Shown one piece after another: positions 56,876 through 64,000 of a stretch of DNA of 64,000 bases. Under the pieces are notes generated by a model, which worked only from the letters and a program-made list of their open reading frames with translations, was not told the DNA's origin and did not search any database. The number at the start of each line of letters is the position of its first letter. Positions within the stretch are counted from its first letter, which is position 1. The position numbers and the translations under genes are program-made. This stretch comes from an uncultured Christensenellaceae bacterium (GTDB taxonomy: Bacteria > Bacillota > Clostridia > Christensenellales > Pumilibacteraceae): NCBI GenBank assembly GCA_910588155.1, contig CAJUPB010000010.1:1-64000 (forward strand), read 5' to 3'.

Positions 56876-57584
56876 ATGTGCGTTTCTTTGCCTCGTACAT
56901 CGCAATCGCCGCCGCAACCGACAGGTTCAGACTGTCCACGTCGCGCGAGCAGGGAATGATGACGCTCTGTCCGAGAGCGGCAAACTTTTCCTCCAAGCCC
57001 CGCGCTTCGTTTCCGAATATCAGCGTGTATGGAAAAAGGAAATTCACTTCGCCGACGGGCTTGCTTGCGGTAAGCATAAACGGGTACGGCGCGTGCGTTT
57101 TAAACTCCTCGACGTATTCTTCGAACGAGCGATACTCCTTGACGTTCAGCGAGAACACCGCGCCCATAGAGGAGCGCACGGTTTCGGGCGAAAACGGGTC
57201 GGCGCACGGCAAGACGAGCGCGAGGTCCTTGAAACCGAAACCCAGCATAGTCCGCATAATCGTTCCGACGTTGCCGCTTCCGCTCGGCGAAACAAGCGCG
57301 ATATGCGGTCGGTCGGGGGACAGCTCGGACGGATACTTTTCAAATTCGCCGATGACGAAACAATTCTCTTTCGGGGAGAGAACGTTGAAAATTTTGCTCT
57401 CCTTGCGCACTTCGATTTTATACTTTTCGCAGAGGTCGAGCAGTTTGAAATAGCCGTCGCTTTCGTTGATGTTCGGGTGTACGTAAACGGCGCGCACCTG
57501 CTGTTTTCGCTGCGCCAAAAGCTCGAAACATACCGTCGTTCCGAGCGCGTAAGAAGATTGACTTTCCCGCTTGTATCTTTTCAT
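56874..57584 (-). CDS. TrmH/SpoU-family RNA 2'-O-methyltransferase
   Basis: SAM-dependent methyltransferase of 236 aa with the SPOUT knot. An N-terminal substrate-binding region (1-90) precedes the knot motifs SGSGNVGTIMRT (motif 1), LIFGNEARGLEEK (motif 2) and DVDSLNLSVAAAIAMYEAK (motif 3). It is likely to act on 23S rRNA or tRNA; the exact target is not readable. ATG 57584 follows AAAGGAC. It is last in the cysS unit, a neighbourhood common in Bacillota, where an rlmB-like gene follows cysS. Confidence 0.9.
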   Translation of the reverse strand: MKRYKRESQSSYALGTTVCFELLAQRKQQVRAVYVHPNINESDGYFKLLDLCEKYKIEVRKESKIFNVLSPKENCFVIGEFEKYPSELSPDRPHIALVSPSGSGNVGTIMRTMLGFGFKDLALVLPCADPFSPETVRSSMGAVFSLNVKEYRSFEEYVEEFKTHAPYPFMLTASKPVGEVNFLFPYTLIFGNEARGLEEKFAALGQSVIIPCSRDVDSLNLSVAAAIAMYEAKKRT

Positions 57585-57673
57585 TTTGCAGTGTCCTTTG
57601 TTTTCGAAGTCGGCAAACCTGCCCGAAAAACGCCGCCTTTTGCCTTGAAACGCCCGAAAAGCTCGGGCGCGGA

Positions 57674-59071
57674 CTATTTCTTTTCCACGCGGCAGCCGTC
57701 TTTCGAGTCTATGACCTTAAATCCCAAAGCGTCTATTTTTTCGCGCAGCTCGTCGGATTTTGCCCAGTCCCTGTTCTTTCTCGCTTCGATTCTTTCCAGC
57801 ACCAGCGCGGCAACTTCCTGCGGCACTTCGGCTTGCTCCGTCTTTTCCTCTTTCAGCGGTTCGGGCTTGTCGAGTCCGAGTCCCAAAACGCGGTCAAAGA
57901 CAAGCGCGGTTTCGTAAATTTTGCGGCTGAACGGCTCTTTAAGCATCGTCCAAAGAATGCCCAACGCCAAGGGCGCGTTGAGGTCGTCGTCTATTGCCGC
58001 ATTGAATTTTTCCGTATATACGTTTAATGTGTCGGGGGAGATTTCCGCCGAAGAATTCTTGTGCTTGTATAAGAGGTCGAGAAGCCGCAAATACGCTGTT
58101 TGCGCCGCGTCCATAGATTCGAACGTGAAGTTCAGTTTCTTGCGGTAATGCGCGTTGAGACAGAAATATCTGAAAGCAAGCGGGCGATAGCCGCGCTCGA
58201 CGAGATTGTCTATGGTGTACGTGTTTCCCAAAGACTTGCTCATCTTGCCGCCGTCCACGCACATAAATTCGCCGTGCAACCAGTAGTTGACGGTCTTTTT
58301 TCCGGCGCGCGCCTCGTTCTGCGCGATTTCGTTTTCGTGGTGTACGGGTATGTGGTCCACGCCGCCCGTGTGAATGTCGAACACCTCTCCGAGATATTTG
58401 CGGCTCATTGCCGAACACTCGATGTGCCAGCCGGGGTATCCCTTGCCGTAGGGCGAGTCCCACTTCATAATGTGGTTCGGCTCGGCGATTTTCCACAGCG
58501 CAAAGTCCGCGGGATTTCGCTTGCTCTCGTTGACTTTGACGCGCGCGCCCGCAATCTGGTCGTCGAGTTTGAGCCTCGACAACTTGCCGTATTCGGGGAA
58601 CTTGGAAATATCGAAGTAAACCGCGTCCGCCGTTTGATACGCATAACCTTTTTCGACAAGCACGCCGACGTATTCCAGCATATCGCCGATGTGGTCGGTT
58701 GCCTTTGCGAGAATTTCGGGCAAGCCGATGTTCAGCCGCTTCAAATCGGTCAGAAAAGCCGCCGTGTAAAATGCGGCTATCTCTTCGGGCGACTTGCCCT
58801 GCTTGCGGCTGGCAGTCTCCATCTTGTCCTCGCCTTCGTCGCCGTCCGACAGTAAATGTCCGACGTCGGTGATGTTCATAACGCCTTTCAGCTTGAAACC
58901 GTCGTATTTGAGTACGCGGCGCAGCAGGTCGGTAAAGACGTAGGTGCGCAGATTGCCGATGTGCGCAAAGTTGTACACCGTCGGACCGCACGAATACATC
59001 GTGACCCGCTTTTCGTCGATAGGCACAAAATTTTCTTTTTTGCGCGTCAGCGTGTTGTAAAGTCTTAACAT
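57674..59071 (-). CDS. cysS: Cysteinyl-tRNA synthetase
   Basis: Class-I synthetase of 465 aa. It carries the zinc Cys and HIGH-like signature CGPTVYNFAHIGN, the second zinc-binding region HIECSAMSRKYLG, and the KMSKS loop in GGKMSKSLGNTYT. A DALR-like helical and anticodon region ends at the C-terminus. It lies 13 bp downstream of cysE, the standard Bacillota pairing of cysteine synthesis with charging. No T-box was seen upstream of the operon. Confidence 0.96.
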   Translation of the reverse strand: MLRLYNTLTRKKENFVPIDEKRVTMYSCGPTVYNFAHIGNLRTYVFTDLLRRVLKYDGFKLKGVMNITDVGHLLSDGDEGEDKMETASRKQGKSPEEIAAFYTAAFLTDLKRLNIGLPEILAKATDHIGDMLEYVGVLVEKGYAYQTADAVYFDISKFPEYGKLSRLKLDDQIAGARVKVNESKRNPADFALWKIAEPNHIMKWDSPYGKGYPGWHIECSAMSRKYLGEVFDIHTGGVDHIPVHHENEIAQNEARAGKKTVNYWLHGEFMCVDGGKMSKSLGNTYTIDNLVERGYRPLAFRYFCLNAHYRKKLNFTFESMDAAQTAYLRLLDLLYKHKNSSAEISPDTLNVYTEKFNAAIDDDLNAPLALGILWTMLKEPFSRKIYETALVFDRVLGLGLDKPEPLKEEKTEQAEVPQEVAALVLERIEARKNRDWAKSDELREKIDALGFKVIDSKDGCRVEKK

Positions 59072-59084
59072 ATGATAAACCTCG

Positions 59085-59720
59085 TTATTCGTCTATATCG
59101 TTTTTGACGTTCAAAAGCCGTTCCAGCTCTTCCACGCGCTTGGTCAGCTTGCAGATTTCGTCACCCATAGGGTCGGGGAGGGATTGACAGCAGTCGTCCA
59201 CGCGCTCTCCGTCTATGCGCACGACCCGACCGGGAACTCCGACCACCGTGGCATTCGGCGGCACTTCCTTCAAGACTATGGAACCCGCGCCGATTTTCGC
59301 GCCGCGACCCACGGTAAACGGACCCAAAACTTTCGCGCCCGCGCTAATCATAACGTTGTCCTCGATGGTGGGGTGGCGCTTGCCCTTGTCCTTGCCCGTG
59401 CCGCCCAACGTCACTCCCTGATAGATAAGCACGTTGTCGCCGACGACGGCGGTCTCTCCGATAACCACGCCCGCGCCGTGGTCAATAAATACTCCGCTGC
59501 CTATGACGGCGGCGGGGTGTATCTCTATGCCCGTGAAGAACTTGGCAATCTGACTGACAATCCGCGCAAGCAGCTTGTAGCGGTGACGGTGCAGAAAATG
59601 CGCGAAGCGGTACATCACAAGCGCGTGAAAACCGCCGTAAGTCAAAATGACTTCCAAACGACTGCGTGCCGCGGGGTCGTGTTTAAGCACCGATTCGAGG
59701 TCTTTTTCAATCTTCGACAA
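59085..59720 (-). CDS. cysE: Serine O-acetyltransferase
   Basis: Makes O-acetylserine for cysteine synthesis. The protein has 211 aa. An N-terminal helical domain precedes a left-handed beta helix of hexapeptide repeats (VFIDHGAGVVIGETAVVGDN) with the catalytic His-Asp pair. The loop GGTGKDKGKRHPTIEDNVMI is the acetyl-CoA region. The C-terminal 35 residues form a helical tail. The start appears to be TTG 59720, nine bases after AAGGAG; no ATG is available. Confidence 0.94.
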   Translation of the reverse strand: MSKIEKDLESVLKHDPAARSRLEVILTYGGFHALVMYRFAHFLHRHRYKLLARIVSQIAKFFTGIEIHPAAVIGSGVFIDHGAGVVIGETAVVGDNVLIYQGVTLGGTGKDKGKRHPTIEDNVMISAGAKVLGPFTVGRGAKIGAGSIVLKEVPPNATVVGVPGRVVRIDGERVDDCCQSLPDPMGDEICKLTKRVEELERLLNVKNDIDE

Positions 59721-59791
59721 AAAGCCTTGCTCCTTAAATAACTTTTATATTTCTATATGCGGCAACGGCACGGATTGCCGTAAAAAACCGC

Positions 59792-60205
59792 TTATTGAAT
59801 AAACGACAGCAGCCTCGTCGCCGCATTCAAAACTTCCGTTGCGTCGAGGTACTCTTTTTCTTCCGAAAGAAACTGCTTGAAACTCTCTTCGATGACGCCG
59901 AGCTTTTCGTCGAGATACGCTTTTCCTTCGTCCGTGATGTGATATGCCGTGTCACGCTTTCCCGCGAGCTTCTTGCGGATGATGAGTCCGCCTTCTTCCA
60001 GCCGTCTGGCAAGCGACGCCAGATTGCTCTTTTGCAGCGCAAGCGCGTCCGTTATGTTGTTGGGCGTCAGCGGCTTGTCCTTTATGAGAAAGAGAATTTT
60101 GGTTTCCAAAGACAGAGTGTTCTTCTTTTTGCCGTGTTCGTTTCCCATACACGCCTTTCGTGTGGCAATTCTCAAAGCCACGGCGGCGTCCGCTATTCTT
60201 TCCAT
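59792..60205 (-). CDS. MarR-family transcriptional regulator
   Basis: Winged-helix regulator of 137 aa. LTPNNITDALALQKSNLASLARRLEEGGLI is the helix-turn-helix, and KRDTAYHITDEGKAYLDE is the wing with the family ITDEG motif. ATG 60205 is 11 bases after GGAAGG; the GTG at 60217 overlaps that site. It is followed after 71 bp by cysE on the same strand, so it may regulate cysteine genes or itself; the ligand is unknown. Confidence 0.87.
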   Translation of the reverse strand: MERIADAAVALRIATRKACMGNEHGKKKNTLSLETKILFLIKDKPLTPNNITDALALQKSNLASLARRLEEGGLIIRKKLAGKRDTAYHITDEGKAYLDEKLGVIEESFKQFLSEEKEYLDATEVLNAATRLLSFIQ

Positions 60206-60245
60206 ATCGTCATACACCTTCCGTATTTTTATGAATATATAACCT

Positions 60246-60275
60246 ATTGTAGCACAGCGGCGGCTGTCTTGTCAA
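60246..60275 (-). promoter_or_regulatory. Promoter of the marR-cysE-cysS unit
   Basis: On the minus strand, TTGACA (60275-60270), 18 bp, TACAAT (60251-60246). Confidence 0.75.
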
Positions 60276-60329
60276 CGCTTTTTTACGAGGATAACTCGCT
60301 TTGAGTTTGTTACTCTCTTTGTCGGAGTG

Positions 60330-60356
60330 TTAGCACTTTCACGCCGAGAGTGCTAA
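60330..60356 (+). promoter_or_regulatory. CIRCE element (HrcA operator)
   Basis: The arms TTAGCACTT (60330-60338) and GAGTGCTAA (60348-60356) are separated by exactly 9 bp. The consensus is TTAGCACTC-N9-GAGTGCTAA, so only one base differs. It ends seven bp before the -35 of the exported-protein promoter. No chaperone gene is nearby. Confidence 0.85.
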
Positions 60357-60363
60357 AAAGTTA

Positions 60364-60392
60364 TTGACTTTTGCTTTGCGATGTGGTATGAT
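60364..60392 (+). promoter_or_regulatory. Promoter of the large exported protein gene
   Basis: TTGACT (60364-60369), 17 bp, TATGAT (60387-60392), with the CIRCE element directly upstream. Confidence 0.75.
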
Positions 60393-60428
60393 ATAGATAA
60401 TAAAAATTACCGTGGAGTGTTTTAAAAG

Positions 60429-63400
60429 ATGGCAATAACGGATAAAGTCATAGAATTAACGCCGGTAAACAAGAAAAAGAATATAATCTTTTACATAATA
60501 ATGGGAGTGCTGCTCGCGACGACGGTGCTGTTTTTGGTTTTGTATCTGATAAAGCCGAACGCGTCGACGGGTGAGGTGAGCGGCATAAGCGTGACGCACA
60601 ATCTGTATGTGGACGACGACGGAACCCTTGTTGCCGTCAAAGGTCAGGAATACGTAGCGTGCGCCGTCGTCGGTTACAGCGGCGAAGTCGATACTTCGGT
60701 CGTCTGGGATTTGCCCGGCTTCGACAATAAAACTCCCGATACGATAACGCAGGAAGAAAAGGACAGCGTCAAAAAACTGAACAACTCTTCGGTCGGCGGA
60801 ACAATCGTCGAGGACGGAGACGTCAAATATATATATTGCAAGTTCACACCGTCGTCAAAGACGCCGAACAATTCCAAAGTGACGATAACCGTGCATTCTG
60901 GTCAGACCGACAAAAACGGCAAAAGCGTCGTGGAAGTGCCGCTTGTGGTGACGGTCAGAGACAAGGGCGCGTCAGACGCCGAATTGACGTCGATTTTCCC
61001 GGGTTCGGAAACAGACAACCCCGCTGCAATGGAGAAAATATCCGACCGCGAGTATACCGTGGATATTCCGCTCGTGGCAAGCAGAACGCGCTTCGGTGCG
61101 AGAATCAAACAGCTCCCGTTCGTGGACAAATTCAATAACAGCGCCGTCGTGTCGCATATCCCGACGGAAGAAAGAACGCCGGGCGGAGACGTCATCTATT
61201 CCGATTCCATCGTCGTTTCCGTCGATTCCGATGACATCGTGACAATGGGTATGTACTTGCCGGAGAATACCGACAGGTTCTCTTTCGACGTCAAAAAGAC
61301 GGGAACGGCAATCATAACCGTCGGCTTCAACGAGTATAACAACGACGAAAAGTTCGAAATAAAGATTCGGGTCAACGTAAAGACGCCCGAACAAATGAAT
61401 ATCATAACCAAATACCGCCTGTTCGAACAGCCCGTCGGCACGACCGAACCTCCCGCGTCGCAAAACGGCGTCAAGAGAATTTCGATGTACGTCGGTCAGG
61501 CTTTCGATTTGCAGTCGCACATAGCCGTCACGCCTTGGTCGAGAAAGAGCGATTGGGCAAGAAACATCGCACCGCTTGTGATAACGGAAGAGAATTCCAC
61601 AATGCCTTCCGGCGCAGTAAAACAGCACAAATTGCAGAACGGCAACCTGGCTCTGCGCGCCGAGTCCGCAGGCAGCGTCAAAGTGAAAATGACGGACAGA
61701 ACGCCCGGCAGTCTGTCCGCCTCGATAGAGTTTATCGTGGACGTCAAATACCGTGCGGCAAACTTCGGCTACTATGCGGGCGAAGATTACAGCGGCGCGC
61801 CGTCCAACGAATACAACGCCGTGGCGGTCAAAGGCGGCAACGGCAGCATAGTGTTGAGCTACGTAATATACGGTGTCACGGCGGAAAAGGTGGACGGAAA
61901 ACAGTTCCTTGCCGACGTGAAAGTGGAAAACCCGAACTCCGCGATAGAGTTTCAGGGTATGGACTCCGACGGTATCATAAGAATAAACACGGCGGCGCAG
62001 GTGTCCAAACTCCCCAGCGGCGCGGTTGTAATGCAGGCGACCGTGAATTACACCGTCAGGGCGGAAATAGGCGACGGCGCGGTGCAGATAGTCATAACGC
62101 CGCTTGTGGCGGAATCGGAAAACGCCAAACTGACGGTGAATATGAACCCCGTCGCGGAAGCGCACAGGATAGAATTCATAGAGGATTTCGACGAGAAGTT
62201 TAAGGATACCGACAACGGTTTCATACGCGACTACGCGAAATTCGAAGTACATTCCGTGCCCGACAATACCCATAAAATGAATGCCACGCTGACGCTCAAT
62301 ATGAGCGGTCAGGCAACCAACTTCACGCTCGGCGACCTCGTGAAATTCACGGATAACAGCGGTAATCCCGCACAGAATGCGGGTATCGGCAGAACGACAG
62401 TGTCCGCGGAAAACGGCGAAAACCTGTCGCTGACTTCGGCAAGTCTGAATTCGAGATTGACCCCGAAGGTGTTGGAGTCCACGTCCGCGAGCGCGACGAT
62501 AATCTACACGCTTTCGGGCAGCGACAGCGGACATAACAGACTCGTGCTGACTGTGAACATAATAGACACGCCGTTGGAAATAGTGCTGGACAAATATGCC
62601 GACGGCTTGACTTACGGTTATATCGAAGACCCTGTTTCCGTTTCGCTTCCGACGGTCAAACAAAAGTATGCGTCGGGTAAGGAGCGCGAGCCGCAGGCAT
62701 ACTCGCTCGCCATATTCTTCAATCACCGCGCGAGAATGCTGACGGCAAGCAACCCCGTCGAGGACGACTACCTTGCCGGCAGCGACAAACAGCAAAACAG
62801 CTACGTGTACTTCTTCACGAAAGAGGACTTCGACGCGATAGGCGGCAACGGCGCAAGTCTCGACGATATGAGAGCGCGCGCTCTCGTGGCGGTCGGCGGC
62901 AACGGAAACAGCCGCGCGAAATACGTGTACCTCCTCAAAGACCTGTACGCGCTGGCTCTGGAAAACAAGATAAGCGGCGTGGACAGAATGGGCATAGCGT
63001 TCTATCCCGCCGACGGCGATTACAACGACGACAGCGTTGCGGCGTATTACTCGCTGACGCTGACGAGAAAAATCGACAAGCTCTCCGTCAACGGTCTGAC
63101 CGCGGACGAAGACGGCAACTACATCGACTATGCGTCGGGCGGCAGCACGGTGTCCGTCGCGCTTGCGGCGCACATCAGAACGGGCGGCGACACGGGCAGC
63201 CCGACTTTCAGCCGCGCAATATCCTACGGCAACGAAACCGCCCGCTACGGCAATTTGGAAAGAGTGAGCGCGCTGTACAACGAACAGAGCTATACCGACA
63301 CTACGGAATTTGCTATGCCGCAGGTCGCGGAGGGCAGCGCGAAAGCCGTCATAGAGTTCAAGGCAAGTTTCGGCAGTATGCGCATAACATACTCCGTGGA

Positions 63401-64000
63401 AAACAGAACGCTGCAAACCGCGTCCGTCAAATTGTATAAGGATTCGGCGTATGCAAACGCGTATGCGGACGGAGAAAGCATCTGGCTGTCCGCACTCAAA
63501 GATTCCGCAGACAGCGAGATAACCGTGTACTACGAAATCAAATACCCGTTCCCGACGGACGGCAAGGACTACATCAAGTTCGACGACGTCAGGTTCGCAA
63601 TGAGCAACGCCGGCATAGCGGGACTTTACGACCCCGCCACGGGCGACGCGCTGAAACTGATTAGCAAGCCGGGCAAGCCGAGCGACGTGACCGACGCCAA
63701 AGATATGGTGCATAGGGGCAGCTTCGTCATACGTGCGGACGGCGGCGAATTCGGCAACGTGAATTTGCAGCTCTTGCCGTCGATAACCGACGAAAACGAC
63801 GGCTCGCAGAAAATCGGAATTCACGTCTACGCTCCGTCGCAGGGAGTAATGCTCGGCGACTTCACGGGCGAATCTCCGAATAACGATTTGACGCTGACCA
63901 TCGGCGCGGCAGGCGAAATGCCCAAGACTTCGCTTGCGGTGAAACCTCTGTTCAACGCTTCCGAATACTACGTGTCCGAACTCGGAAACACTTACTATAC
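60429..64000 (+). CDS. Very large membrane-anchored exported protein (3' end outside the window)
   Basis: One open frame runs from ATG 60429 (GGAG at 60414-60417) through the window end, at least 1190 aa. Residues 15-42 are a single transmembrane helix preceded by Lys residues, so the rest is outside the cell. The remainder is beta-rich, Val/Thr/Asp-rich, with repeated stretches like SVDSDDIVTMGMYLPENTDRF and GTAIITVGF that resemble bacterial Ig-like (Big2) domains, but no clean repeat or catalytic motif. An adhesin or envelope scaffold is the best guess. The promoter is preceded by a CIRCE element. Confidence 0.75.
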   Translation, partial: MAITDKVIELTPVNKKKNIIFYIIMGVLLATTVLFLVLYLIKPNASTGEVSGISVTHNLYVDDDGTLVAVKGQEYVACAVVGYSGEVDTSVVWDLPGFDNKTPDTITQEEKDSVKKLNNSSVGGTIVEDGDVKYIYCKFTPSSKTPNNSKVTITVHSGQTDKNGKSVVEVPLVVTVRDKGASDAELTSIFPGSETDNPAAMEKISDREYTVDIPLVASRTRFGARIKQLPFVDKFNNSAVVSHIPTEERTPGGDVIYSDSIVVSVDSDDIVTMGMYLPENTDRFSFDVKKTGTAIITVGFNEYNNDEKFEIKIRVNVKTPEQMNIITKYRLFEQPVGTTEPPASQNGVKRISMYVGQAFDLQSHIAVTPWSRKSDWARNIAPLVITEENSTMPSGAVKQHKLQNGNLALRAESAGSVKVKMTDRTPGSLSASIEFIVDVKYRAANFGYYAGEDYSGAPSNEYNAVAVKGGNGSIVLSYVIYGVTAEKVDGKQFLADVKVENPNSAIEFQGMDSDGIIRINTAAQVSKLPSGAVVMQATVNYTVRAEIGDGAVQIVITPLVAESENAKLTVNMNPVAEAHRIEFIEDFDEKFKDTDNGFIRDYAKFEVHSVPDNTHKMNATLTLNMSGQATNFTLGDLVKFTDNSGNPAQNAGIGRTTVSAENGENLSLTSASLNSRLTPKVLESTSASATIIYTLSGSDSGHNRLVLTVNIIDTPLEIVLDKYADGLTYGYIEDPVSVSLPTVKQKYASGKEREPQAYSLAIFFNHRARMLTASNPVEDDYLAGSDKQQNSYVYFFTKEDFDAIGGNGASLDDMRARALVAVGGNGNSRAKYVYLLKDLYALALENKISGVDRMGIAFYPADGDYNDDSVAAYYSLTLTRKIDKLSVNGLTADEDGNYIDYASGGSTVSVALAAHIRTGGDTGSPTFSRAISYGNETARYGNLERVSALYNEQSYTDTTEFAMPQVAEGSAKAVIEFKASFGSMRITYSVENRTLQTASVKLYKDSAYANAYADGESIWLSALKDSADSEITVYYEIKYPFPTDGKDYIKFDDVRFAMSNAGIAGLYDPATGDALKLISKPGKPSDVTDAKDMVHRGSFVIRADGGEFGNVNLQLLPSITDENDGSQKIGIHVYAPSQGVMLGDFTGESPNNDLTLTIGAAGEMPKTSLAVKPLFNASEYYVSELGNTYY

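Noticed and set aside
60972..63824. Very long open frame on the minus strand
   Set aside because: It lies antisense to the continuous plus-strand frame from 60429, has His/Arg/Phe-rich shadow composition, and has no ribosome site. Similar long antisense frames opposite the topoisomerase, ABC ATPase and aro genes were dropped for the same reason.

Overview
The window reads as a chromosomal segment of an uncultured Bacillota (Clostridia-like) bacterium. Supporting signs are AGGAGG-type ribosome sites, SigA-like promoters with 17-18 bp spacers, rubredoxin, a VanW protein, a CIRCE (HrcA) operator, an archaeal-type AspRS beside AsnRS, and a Tn4451-like mobilizable element. The resident genes favour G/C-ending codons. 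The block at about 22-43 kb contains clearly more AT-rich stretches, strongest at 29.3-35.6 kb.

Layout. 1-720: intergenic repeats (two 214-bp tandem units). 0.7-3.8 kb: DtxR-like regulator, then LemA and a DUF2207 membrane protein. 3.8-10.2 kb: one tight operon tyrA-aroC-aroB-aroA-aroE-aroQ-aroK, covering every shikimate step after DAHP synthase plus the tyrosine branch. 10.2-14.9 kb (minus strand): argC-argB-argD-argF followed by a GNAT acetyltransferase, with no argJ. 15-21 kb: zinc-ribbon membrane protein, a MalK-like ABC ATPase with degenerate catalytic motifs and a tripled C-terminal region, rubredoxin, VanW, and pnuC behind a leader holding a strong terminator (candidate riboswitch). 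21.2-23.3 kb: Cys-rich peptide, a decayed DUF11 protein, and small genes.

23.7-29.2 kb: an integrative mobilizable element made of a large serine recombinase, TetR/nitroreductase-like/zinc-ribbon cargo, a candidate structured RNA, a pMV158-type oriT, and a MobV relaxase that appears to start at ATT. 29.4-35.6 kb: a five-gene AT-rich operon whose products all point to deoxynucleotide chemistry. They are an excisionase-like HTH, a 983-aa fusion (PolX-type HhH and inactivated palm, intact PHP, DUF429, P-loop nucleotide kinase), a PurZ-like adenylosuccinate synthetase paralogue, a dCTP deaminase/dUTPase-fold protein with coiled coils and two membrane segments, and a deoxynucleoside kinase. It lies at the 3' side of a tRNA-Arg gene and next to a type I restriction system (hsdM-hsdS-nuclease/helicase-hsdR). 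I regard it as the most likely undescribed system here, plausibly an anti-phage system that makes or senses an unusual purine deoxynucleotide; that role is inference.

43.3-50.6 kb: asnB, aspS, asnS and rarA, separated by 137-bp intergenic repeats. 50.8-55.3 kb: a type IIA topoisomerase pair. 55.8-56.5 kb: an XRE repressor with two palindromic operators and a divergent small gene. 56.9-60.2 kb (minus strand): MarR regulator, cysE, cysS, TrmH-family methyltransferase. 60.4-64 kb: a very large membrane-anchored exported protein, cut by the window end, whose promoter is preceded by a CIRCE element.
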